In this document: positions 49,710 through 58,536 of the stretch, in pieces
How the letters are laid out: each line of letters begins with the position of its first letter
Position numbering within the stretch: the first letter of the stretch is position 1
DNA from: Anaerolineae bacterium
GTDB lineage: Bacteria; Chloroflexota; Anaerolineae; Promineifilales; Promineifilaceae
Assembly (NCBI GenBank): GCA_023382655.1
Contig: JAHDWK010000002.1
Coordinates: 124,001-188,000, forward strand
Length of the DNA: 64,000 nucleotides
Direction of reading: 5' to 3'
The notes under the pieces: generated by a model
What the model was told of the DNA's origin: nothing
Database searches by the model: none
Seen by the model: only the letters and a program-made list of their open reading frames with translations
Program-made: the position numbers and the translations under genes

Positions 49710-49712
49710 GGG
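49619..49712. repeat. Heptad-repeat array, ten perfect units plus complement
   Basis: From 49621: gtaaacc, gtgaacc, gtaagcc, gtaaacc, gtaagcc, gtaaacc, gtaagcc, gtaaacc, gtaagcc, gtaagcc, then gattacg, gtcacga and gggctacg. Because three units equal seven codons, its translation is a seven-residue repeat. Confidence 0.95.
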
Positions 49713-51586
49713 CTACGCTGTATGACCGGCAAATAGGTGTGGACTATCATGGGGACAACGGTAAAAGGCAACGGTGAGGATTCCAGGCTGCGGTCAGGGT
49801 CGTAGACGGTGACGTTGAAAACGCCGACTTCATCTACATCGGTGGCGGGGATAACGGCCGTGACCACAAACTCACTCACATAAGTCGTTGTCCGCTCGCT
49901 TCCTTGCCAACGCACTACCGTTGCCGGTGTAAAACCCACACCGTGCGCTGTCAGCGTGAAGGATTGCACCTCATTCAGACCGGAAAGGGAGGGACTGATG
50001 CTGCTGAGCAGCAGGCCGCCGCCATATTCATATGCGCCCATGTCACAGGGGCCGTTGCGGGCAAAACCGCGTTGGTCGGTGAGCGGGCAGTTGGCGGCGG
50101 CGTTGATGGCCGGGCTGCCCGCCAGCAGTGGGATCGTCTCTGTGGGGCCGCCATAGTTGCCCAGAGAACCGAGGAGGGGGTTTGCGGCCGTTTGCCCGGC
50201 AAAACATTCATAATCATTCCAATTGCCCGTCACCCGCTGCGGAAACTGGATATTGTGGCCGCCATTGTTCAACTCATCGGTGCAATTTTGCTGGATTTGC
50301 CATTCGTTCCCGCCCGTGTTGTTGCTGATGATGGTGTTGCGCACGGTGGCCGGCCCGGCAATGGCCCCGCCCACAAAACCGGCATAGTTGTTGGTAAAGG
50401 TGCTGTTGATGATGGTGGTATTGTCGCTGGTGCGAATAGCGCCGCCAAAACCCCGATGCCAGTCATCGCCGGGCAGATTTTGGGTATGAATCGCTTCGTT
50501 ATAAGCAAAGGTACTGTTGGTGATGGTGACGGGGGAATCAATCAGCCACAGCGCGCCGCCCTGCCCGGCATCGTCGGCGGGCACGGCCGTGGCCGTGTTG
50601 TAAATAAAGGTGCTGTTGCTCACCGTCATGGGCGCTAACGTGGTGCGGCTCTGATGGTAAATAGCGCCGCCGTTGCCGCCGGTCGTCAGATTATCATCAA
50701 AGGTACTCTGGTTAATGGTGGTACGGCCGTCTTGCGTAATATAGCTAAAAATGGCCCCGCCCAACTGGTTGGTGCTGTTGCCGGTGAAGGTGCTGCGTTC
50801 AATCAGCAGTTCGCCGCTCAAATTTTTGGTGCCATCCATGTAGATCGCGCCGCCGCCGCCGCCGCCCGCCGTGTTGTTGGCCGTGTTGTTGCTGAAAGTG
50901 ACATTGACGGTGTGCAAATTGCTGTGTAGCAGGTGAACGGCTCCCCCATTTTGTGAATGGTTGCCGCTGAAAGTGCTGTCCGTCACCGTCGCCGCCGAGC
51001 CGCCGGAGAGGTAGATACCACCACCGCCATTGCCGCCGCCGGGCAGAGCCGCCGCCGTGGCCGTGTTGTTGCTAAAGGTGCTGTTGTTAATAGTCACAGC
51101 CACGCCATCATCATGCGCCCCCCAGCCGTTGGTCGCCAGACCACCGCCGTTGTGCCCGGTATTGCCGGTGAGGGTGCTGTTTTCAATGATCAACGTAGAC
51201 AGCCGTTCGGCAAAAATGCCGCCGCCGTCCTGATTGCTGTAGCCATTGGCAATGGTCAGGTTACGGATGGTGACGGTGGCTCCGTTTTGAATGTTGAATA
51301 CGCGGGTGCTGCCGCCGCCGCTGAGCGTAATCAGCCCACCGCCATCAATGGTGGTATTGGCTGTGATCGTTTGCTGGCCGGTCAGGGTAATGGTATGCAC
51401 CCCACCGCAGTTAAACGTGACCAGCCCACCACCATTCAACGCCGTTGCCAATGCACTTTGGGTACAACTGCCGGGTGAGCCATTGCCGACCACCCCGGCC
51501 CCTTGCGCCGGTTTGGCCAACCACAGCAGCAAAAGAAACAGGGGAATAATGCGGAATAGAGACAAATAGAGTTGTTTTGTTTTCAT
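49706..51586 (-). CDS. Secreted right-handed beta-helix protein with choice-of-anchor region
   Basis: About 626 residues from ATG 51586 (AGGAG upstream). Signal peptide LFRIIPLFLLLLWLAKPAQG. Residues 40-430 are pectin-lyase-like repeats (TVTIRNLTIANG; IIENSTLTGNTG; ITNSTFAYNEA; many NSTF turns). NPLLGSLGNYGGPTETIPLL then GSPAINAA and DQRGFARNGPCDMGAYEY is the choice-of-anchor Q-type sequence. An IPT/TIG-like domain (ISPSLSGLNEVQSFTLTAHG) follows and the protein ends VHTYLPVIQRSP, the tail motif shared with other secreted proteins here. Likely cell-surface; substrate unknown. Confidence 0.9.
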   Translation of the reverse strand: MKTKQLYLSLFRIIPLFLLLLWLAKPAQGAGVVGNGSPGSCTQSALATALNGGGLVTFNCGGVHTITLTGQQTITANTTIDGGGLITLSGGGSTRVFNIQNGATVTIRNLTIANGYSNQDGGGIFAERLSTLIIENSTLTGNTGHNGGGLATNGWGAHDDGVAVTINNSTFSNNTATAAALPGGGNGGGGIYLSGGSAATVTDSTFSGNHSQNGGAVHLLHSNLHTVNVTFSNNTANNTAGGGGGGAIYMDGTKNLSGELLIERSTFTGNSTNQLGGAIFSYITQDGRTTINQSTFDDNLTTGGNGGAIYHQSRTTLAPMTVSNSTFIYNTATAVPADDAGQGGALWLIDSPVTITNSTFAYNEAIHTQNLPGDDWHRGFGGAIRTSDNTTIINSTFTNNYAGFVGGAIAGPATVRNTIISNNTGGNEWQIQQNCTDELNNGGHNIQFPQRVTGNWNDYECFAGQTAANPLLGSLGNYGGPTETIPLLAGSPAINAAANCPLTDQRGFARNGPCDMGAYEYGGGLLLSSISPSLSGLNEVQSFTLTAHGVGFTPATVVRWQGSERTTTYVSEFVVTAVIPATDVDEVGVFNVTVYDPDRSLESSPLPFTVVPMIVHTYLPVIQRSP

Positions 51587-51617
51587 AGCCTTTCTCCTCA
51601 TCATATGCCCAACATCC

Positions 51618-51668
51618 GCTTACGGATCACGGGTTACGAGTTACGGATCACGGATTACGGTGTACGGA
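51618..51668. repeat. Heptad repeat (gattacg / gatcacg)
   Basis: cttacg, gatcacg, ggttacg, agttacg, gatcacg, gattacg, gtgtacg, gac units upstream of the beta-helix gene; the rest of the 325-base gap holds two ACGGCCGT copies and the rex promoter. Confidence 0.85.
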
Positions 51669-51806
51669 CTATGGGATATTGTGAGGGAGGCCACGGCCGT
51701 GTTAAACCGGACTTTGGTACTGGCGTCTGGTCTGGGAGGGAGATGAGCAGGTGAGCGAGGGAAGGGTTGACGGCCGTGCGATAAAAATCTGTTCTTGACT
51801 GATCGG

Positions 51807-51836
51807 TTGTCCTTCCCCCTCCCCCTATGATACAAT
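51807..51836 (+). promoter_or_regulatory. Promoter of rex
   Basis: TTGTCC (51807-51812), 18-base spacer, TACAAT (51831-51836). The -10 box overlaps the first base of a Rex-like operator. Confidence 0.55.
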
Positions 51837-51853
51837 TGTGAAAACTTCCACGA
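51836..51853. promoter_or_regulatory. Predicted Rex operator at rex (autoregulation)
   Basis: TTGTGAA-AACT-TCCACGA against the Rex consensus TTGTGAA-N4-TTCACAA: left half perfect, right half 5 of 7. Position over the -10 box is suited to repression. Confidence 0.65.
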
Positions 51854-51911
51854 ATGCAACTGCGCTAATCATGGCACAAACCAAACCTGCAAACTAAGGG
51901 GATCACCCATC

Positions 51912-52529
51912 GTGATCGAGCAAATTCCAGACATTGTTATCAGCCGATTGCCAGTTTATCTGCGTGAATTGACCCGTTTAGCCGAAGAAGAAGGCAAAGT
52001 CAACACCTCCTCCCATGAATTGGGGCAGCGGTTGGGCATCAGTTCCGCCCAAATCCGCAAAGACCTCTCCCATTTTGGCGAGTTTGGTAAACAAGGTACC
52101 GGTTACCATATCGGCTACCTCATTGACCAACTGCGGGAAATCCTTAACTTAAAAGGGGAGTGGCAGGTGGCGCTCATTGGTGCGGGTTATTTGGGGCACG
52201 CCCTGGCGCATTATCAGGGTTTCGAGCATCGCGGTTTTCACATTTCCTGGGTGTTTGACAATGATCCCCAAAAAGTTGGCGCGCAAATGAATGGCCTGAC
52301 CGTCCATGACATCGCTCATTTAGAAACAATCCTGGGGGAAGACCAGGTCAAGGTTGCTATTTTGGTGGTGCCGGCCAGCGCCGCTCAAGAGATTACGAAT
52401 CGGCTGGTGGCCGCCGGTGTGACTGCCATCTTGAACTATGCGCCGATTCATCTGAATGTGCCCAAAGGGGTGCATGTAAGCTACAGCGATCCGGTCGTGC
52501 AGTTACAACGGATGACGTTTTATCTTTAG
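51912..52529 (+). CDS. rex: Redox-sensing transcriptional repressor Rex
   Basis: 205 residues from GTG 51912 (AAGGGGATC upstream). Winged-helix DNA-binding domain in residues 1-80 (LGISSAQIRKDLSHFGEFGKQGTGY) and NAD(H)-binding Rossmann domain with IGAGYLGHAL (GxGxxG) and YAPIHLNVPKGV near the end. Rex releases DNA when NADH is high, derepressing respiratory and fermentative genes. Operators are predicted at its own promoter and at atpA, five kilobases away. Convergent with mreB. Confidence 0.96.
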   Translation: MIEQIPDIVISRLPVYLRELTRLAEEEGKVNTSSHELGQRLGISSAQIRKDLSHFGEFGKQGTGYHIGYLIDQLREILNLKGEWQVALIGAGYLGHALAHYQGFEHRGFHISWVFDNDPQKVGAQMNGLTVHDIAHLETILGEDQVKVAILVVPASAAQEITNRLVAAGVTAILNYAPIHLNVPKGVHVSYSDPVVQLQRMTFYL

Positions 52530-52540
52530 GCACTTATAAA

Positions 52541-53560
52541 TTAGAGATCAGGGATGCTGCGCTGCAAAATGGGGAGTTCGGCCAGGGCTTTACCTGCGCC
52601 CAAGGCGGTGCAGGCCAGAGGGTTATCGGCCATATAGGCCGGTACACCCGTTTCACGGGTAAGCAAGGCATCAATCTCGCGCAAGAGTGCGCCCCCCCCG
52701 GTTAAAACCATGCCCCGATCAATAATATCGGAAGACAACTCCGGCGGCGTCTTGGCTAAAACTGTGCGCACCACGTTGACAATGGCCTGTAATGGCTCCG
52801 AGACCGCCTCCACCACTTCGCCGGTACTGATGGTGATCGTTTTGGGTAAACCGGCCACCTGATCCCGCCCCTGCACCTGCATTGTGGTTGGATCGTCGAG
52901 GTCCATGGCCGCACCGATCTTGATTTTAATGGCCTCGGCCGTCGGCTCGCCGATGACCAGGTTGTACTTTTTACGCACGTAACTGATGATGGCTTCGTCC
53001 AGATGGACGCCGCCGACACGTACGGATTCGGCGCAGACAATGCCGTTCATAGCCACCACGGCCGCTTCCGTAGACCCCCCTCCCAAATCTACGACCATGT
53101 TACCGGCCGGCGTGCCGATGGGCAGCCCCGCACCAATAGCTGAAGCCAACGGTTCAGAAATCAGGTGAACGGGGTCGCGCGCGCCAGCCGCCACAGCCGC
53201 TTCGCGAATGGCGCGCCGTTCCACACTGGTAATGCCGTAGGGGTGGGTGATCATCACTTCTGGCCGGCGGAAACGCAATCCCCCAGATACTTTGCTGATG
53301 AAGTATTCCAGCATCCCCTGGGTGACAAAGTAGTCGGCAATCACCCCGTCTCGCAGAGGGCGCATCACTTCGATTCGTTCGGGGGTACGGCCGTACATCT
53401 CTTTTGCCGCCCGTCCTACCTCCACAATGGTTGTCTTGTCGCCATCTTCGCTGATGGCCACAACCGAAGGCTCTTGCAGGACAATCCCCTTCCCCTGCAC
53501 ATAAACCAACACATTCACTGTGCCCAGGTCAATGGCTATACTGGTTGTAAAAAGCGACAC
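52541..53560 (-). CDS. mreB: Rod shape-determining protein MreB
   Basis: 339 residues, full length. [18 protein letters not shown] (phosphate-1), [14 protein letters not shown] (phosphate-2), [21 protein letters not shown] and [17 protein letters not shown] are diagnostic of MreB actin-like filaments that guide lateral wall synthesis. Normal IDLGTANT is IDLGTVNV here. No mreC/mreD follow, so it is an mreB-only locus. GTG start two bases after atpC, so it is likely transcribed with the ATP synthase genes. Confidence 0.95.
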   Translation of the reverse strand: MSLFTTSIAIDLGTVNVLVYVQGKGIVLQEPSVVAISEDGDKTTIVEVGRAAKEMYGRTPERIEVMRPLRDGVIADYFVTQGMLEYFISKVSGGLRFRRPEVMITHPYGITSVERRAIREAAVAAGARDPVHLISEPLASAIGAGLPIGTPAGNMVVDLGGGSTEAAVVAMNGIVCAESVRVGGVHLDEAIISYVRKKYNLVIGEPTAEAIKIKIGAAMDLDDPTTMQVQGRDQVAGLPKTITISTGEVVEAVSEPLQAIVNVVRTVLAKTPPELSSDIIDRGMVLTGGGALLREIDALLTRETGVPAYMADNPLACTALGAGKALAELPILQRSIPDL

Positions 53561-53562
53561 AG

Positions 53563-54033
53563 TTAATTACGATCCTCATCACGCGGCTGGCTGAAACCAG
53601 ACGCCATCTCGCGTCGTTGCCGCCCGGAATGTTTACGGCCGACGTCCAGGCGCACCTGCGCCCGCAGCAAAGAGGCTTGAATTTGGGCATACTGGTCTGG
53701 GTCTTCCCTGACCCCTTCCTTCATGGCTTGTTCGGCCCGTGCCCGCGCCTGTTCGGCCCGTTCAATGTCAATCTCTTCTGCCTGCTCGGCGGAGTCGGCG
53801 AGCACAATCACATGATCCGGCTGCACTTCGGCAAAACCACCGCCGATGGCAAAATACTGCTCGCCGCCGGCGTCGTCACGCACAATCACTTCGCCAAAAC
53901 CCAGTGTGGTCAGCAGTGGTGAATGATTCGGCAAAATCCCCATGCGCCCTTCCGTACCGGGCAGGCTAACCGACTTCACTTCACCGTTAAAGACTATTCT
54001 CTCTTGCGTCACAATATCGCATGTAAAAGCCAT
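53563..54033 (-). CDS. atpC: ATP synthase F1 subunit epsilon
   Basis: 156 residues. [42 protein letters not shown] is the N-terminal beta-sandwich of epsilon, and [23 protein letters not shown] the C-terminal helix pair. A 20-residue C-terminal extension ([22 protein letters not shown]) is longer than usual. No Shine-Dalgarno; a heptad hairpin lies just upstream. Confidence 0.94.
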   Translation of the reverse strand: MAFTCDIVTQERIVFNGEVKSVSLPGTEGRMGILPNHSPLLTTLGFGEVIVRDDAGGEQYFAIGGGFAEVQPDHVIVLADSAEQAEEIDIERAEQARARAEQAMKEGVREDPDQYAQIQASLLRAQVRLDVGRKHSGRQRREMASGFSQPRDEDRN

Positions 54034-54040
54034 AGTTTTG

Positions 54041-54106
54041 TGTCACGTATTACGCATCACGCATCACGTGCAAAATTTACTGCCATGTGATGCGTGATGC
54101 GTGACA
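54041..54106. repeat. Heptad-repeat palindrome in atpD-atpC gap
   Basis: cacgtat, tacgcat, cacgcat, cacgtgc, loop aaaatttactgc, then catgtga, tgcgtga, tgcgtga: nearly perfect long hairpin between beta and epsilon genes. Confidence 0.92.
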
Positions 54107-54109
54107 TTT

Positions 54110-55569
<1,460 letters not shown>

Positions 55570-55571
<2 letters not shown>

Positions 55572-56475
55572 ACCCCGCTAGAGCGGCTGCGCCGCCCACT
55601 ATATCCAGAATTTCGCTGGTAATACTCGCCTGGCGCGCCTTGTTGCGCTCCAGCGTCAAAATTTCAATCAATTCCGCCGCATTATCCGTAGCATTATTCA
55701 TGGCCACATAACGGGCACTGTGTTCACTGGCCTGCGCCTCCAACACTGATTGGTACACCTGCAAGTCGGTAAAACGGGGTACCACCACATCCAATAGCTC
55801 GGCCGGGGCGGGTTCATAACTATACACCCGCTCCGAAACGCCCGACAGGTCTATATGTTCCACATACTCAGACACCGCCATATCGCCAAAATCAAACGGC
55901 CGTAACGGCAAAAGCTGCTTGACGGTAGGGTGGCGGGCAATCAGGTTAATAAAGTCAGTATAAGCCACAAAAACCTGATCTACTTTGCCGCTCAAATAAT
56001 CATCCGTTACCAACTGCGAGATAGGGGTCACATGCAAAATGGAAGGGGCGTCGGGGATATTGTCAAACGAGGCCACCACGTTGTAACCGCGGCGGATCAT
56101 CAAATCGCGCCCTTTACGACCGACAGCAATCACCTGTGTCGGTTTGTTGAAGGCGCGGATGAATTTTTCCGTGTAGGTGACCATGTTGCTATTATACGCT
56201 CCGGCCAGACCACGATTGCCGGTGATGAGAATAACAGCCACATTCTTAATCTCGTCCCGCGCGGTGAGCAGCGGGTGACCGGTGGAGCCAACACCCGGTT
56301 GGGAGGCCAGATTGTGTAATATCTCGAACGCCTTGCCGGCGTAGGCGCGGGTGGCTTCCACCTGACGTTGGGCGCGGTTTGCTTTAGAGGCAGACACGGC
56401 CGCTAAGGCATTGGTCACTTGCGAGATATTTTTGATACTGGTAATGCGTTTTTTTAGTTCGCGTTCGGTAGCCAT
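55570..56475 (-). CDS. atpG: ATP synthase F1 subunit gamma
   Basis: 301 residues. N-terminal helix ATERELKKRITSIKNISQVTNAL and C-terminal helix MNNATDNAAELIEILTLERNKARQASIT form the rotor shaft coiled coil; ITGNRGLAGAYNSN is the conserved core motif. No Shine-Dalgarno; heptad hairpin directly upstream. Confidence 0.96.
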
Positions 56476-56485
56476 AGTGAGGTTT

Positions 56486-56530
56486 CATGCATCATGCATC
56501 ACGTGTCACTTGATGTGTGATGCGTGACAC
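56486..56530. repeat. Heptad-repeat palindrome in atpA-atpG gap
   Basis: catgcat, catgcat, cacgtgt, cacttga, tgtgtga, tgcgtga, cac units; arms pair as a hairpin between alpha and gamma genes. Confidence 0.88.
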
Positions 56531-56532
56531 AT

Positions 56533-58206
56533 TTAGTTTGACCAACTAGCGTTGAAGTCTACGATTGCCTGTTTGAGCGCATTTTCGATGTCATCATTCC
56601 AGGCACCTTTTTCCAAGATGGGTTGTCCCACATGGGGATGCGCCATGTCCATATAGCGCACAAATTCGCGCATCCAGCGGCTCACCTGGCTGACGGCCAC
56701 ATTATCCATGTAACCCCGCGAACCGGCATAAATGACAAACACCTGATGATCCAGACGCCAGGGACTATACTGCGGCTGCTTGAGCAGTTCCATCAGCCGT
56801 TCGCCGCGCGCCAATTGGCGTTGGGTGGCGGCGTCCAGGTCAGAACCAAATTGGGCAAAGGCGGCCAGTTCCCGGTATTGGGAGAGGTCGGCTTTCAGAC
56901 CGCCGGAGACCTTACTCATGGCCCGTTTCTGGGCGGCGCTACCGACGCGGGAGACGGAGAGACCGGTGTTGATGGCCGGCCGCTGCCCGGCATTAAACAG
57001 GTCGGTTTCCAGAAAAATCTGGCCGTCGGTGATGGAGATGACGTTGGTGGGGATATACGCCGATACGTCGCCAAGCAGGGTTTCGATGATAGGTAATGCG
57101 GTGAGTGAACCACCGGAACCGGGTATTTTGACGACCTCATATTTTTCCTGTTGGGGATCGTCCAGTTCTTTCAGGCCATGTTCAATGGCTTCCTCTTCCA
57201 GGTTGCCAAAGTAGACCTTGCCGTCCACGCCTTTGGTCTCTTTGGTCACGGCCGTACCCTTTTCCACGATGACCCATTCGTCGCGCAAACGGACGGCGCG
57301 TTCCAGCAAGGTGCTGTGCAGCGAGAAAATATCGCCGGGGTAGGCTTCGCGGCCCGGCGGACGGCGCAAAATGAGGGACATCTGGCGGTAGGCCCAGGCA
57401 TGTTTGGAGAGGTCGTCGTAGATGATGAGGGCGTCTTTGCCCTGTTCCATGAACTCTTCGCCGATGGCGCAGCCGGAGTAGGGGGCAAAGTATTGCAGCG
57501 GGGCAGGGTCAGACGCACCGGCGACGACGACGACGGTGTAATCCATTGCACCATATTTTTCCAGGGTGCTGACCACCTGGGCCACCTGCCCCACGCGCTG
57601 CCCAATGGCCACGTAGATGCAGATCATATCCTGCCCTTTCTGGTTGATGATGGTATCAAGGCAGATGGCGGTTTTACCGGTCTGGCGGTCGCCAATGATA
57701 AGTTCGCGCTGGCCGCGGCCGATGGGGAACATGGCGTCTACGGCGATGATGCCAGTTTGCACCGGAGCATTCACACCACGCCGCTCAATCACACCGGGGG
57801 CGGTGCGTTGAATGGTGCGCACGGCCGTTGTCGCAATTGTCCCTTTGCCATCCAGCGGGTTCCCCAGGGGGTCCACCACGCGGCCAATGAGCGCATTGCC
57901 GACGGGCACAGCGGCTACCTGACCGGTGGCGCGCACTTCGTCGCCTTCTTCAATCTGGGAGTAGTCGCCCATGATGACCACGCCGACGCTATTTGCCTGC
58001 AAATCCAGCGCCAGCCCGGCGACGCCGTTGCTGAACTCCACCAGTTCCATGGATTTGACGTCGGCCAGACCACCCACCAGGGCGATACCATCATACACGG
58101 CCGTGACCGTACCCACACTGCGCGCCTTAACTTCAAAGTCAAAGCCTTCAATCTGCTGCAGAAGCGAATCAGTAATATTCTTAAAATCTGGGGCAAGGGT
58201 TGCCAT
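56533..58206 (-). CDS. atpA: ATP synthase F1 subunit alpha
   Basis: 557 residues, about 45 longer than typical. N-terminal [20 protein letters not shown], Walker [10 protein letters not shown], and [17 protein letters not shown] (alpha signature). The C-terminal region ([19 protein letters not shown]) carries the expected helical bundle; the extra length is partly in [20 protein letters not shown], an insertion of about 25-45 residues. Noncatalytic nucleotide subunit of F1. First gene of the block: no atpB, atpE, atpF or atpH upstream. AGGAGG lies before the ATG. Confidence 0.97.
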   Translation of the reverse strand: MATLAPDFKNITDSLLQQIEGFDFEVKARSVGTVTAVYDGIALVGGLADVKSMELVEFSNGVAGLALDLQANSVGVVIMGDYSQIEEGDEVRATGQVAAVPVGNALIGRVVDPLGNPLDGKGTIATTAVRTIQRTAPGVIERRGVNAPVQTGIIAVDAMFPIGRGQRELIIGDRQTGKTAICLDTIINQKGQDMICIYVAIGQRVGQVAQVVSTLEKYGAMDYTVVVVAGASDPAPLQYFAPYSGCAIGEEFMEQGKDALIIYDDLSKHAWAYRQMSLILRRPPGREAYPGDIFSLHSTLLERAVRLRDEWVIVEKGTAVTKETKGVDGKVYFGNLEEEAIEHGLKELDDPQQEKYEVVKIPGSGGSLTALPIIETLLGDVSAYIPTNVISITDGQIFLETDLFNAGQRPAINTGLSVSRVGSAAQKRAMSKVSGGLKADLSQYRELAAFAQFGSDLDAATQRQLARGERLMELLKQPQYSPWRLDHQVFVIYAGSRGYMDNVAVSQVSRWMREFVRYMDMAHPHVGQPILEKGAWNDDIENALKQAIVDFNASWSN

Positions 58207-58234
58207 TCACCAACCTCCTCGGAAAATAATCAAA

Positions 58235-58290
58235 GATGACGCAGATTTCGCAGAAGAAAATCGGCGTCATCTGCGGATTAACTGTGGATT
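58235..58290. repeat. gatgacgcagatttcgcaga inverted repeat
   Basis: gatgacgcagat pairs with atctgcgg / gcgtcatc around aagaaaatc, in the 5' leader of the predicted atpA transcript. Same family as 10358 and 63690. Confidence 0.7.
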
Positions 58291-58420
58291 TGTAAATTGC
58301 TTTTAATTCACGCGAGTTATGCTAATCTTTCAACCACCCAGGTCAGTTACCCCTGAGTAGTGGGGATGCTGCCAGTTTGTATGCAGGATTTGGCTGTCAA
58401 CCAGGGCTGGCAGCGGGCGA

Positions 58421-58449
58421 AATATACCCTACCCTGTGCCATTTGTCCA
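58421..58449 (-). promoter_or_regulatory. Predicted promoter of the atpAGDC-mreB unit
   Basis: On the minus strand TGGACA (58449-58444), 17-base spacer, TATATT (58426-58421). The predicted 5' leader is about 205 bases. The -35 box lies inside a Rex-like operator. Confidence 0.6.
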
Positions 58450-58460
58450 ACAATTCACAA
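58443..58460. promoter_or_regulatory. Predicted Rex operator at atpA
   Basis: Plus strand TTGTCCA-ACAA-TTCACAA: one half perfect to the Rex consensus, the other 5 of 7, correct 4-base centre. It covers the -35 of the predicted atp promoter and also lies about 80 bases upstream of the divergent gene at 58537. The rest of the 330-base divergent gap shows no other clear feature. Confidence 0.65.
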
Positions 58461-58536
58461 ACGCTTTTCCCCGCGCGTTAGCGATATTACTCAGGCTATT
58501 CGCCACGTAGTTGATGCGCCGGTAAACTTAATCTTT

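Noticed and set aside
49619-49712. CRISPR-like array
   Set aside because: The units are seven bases with no spacers, and no cas genes are present; it is a heptad tandem repeat.
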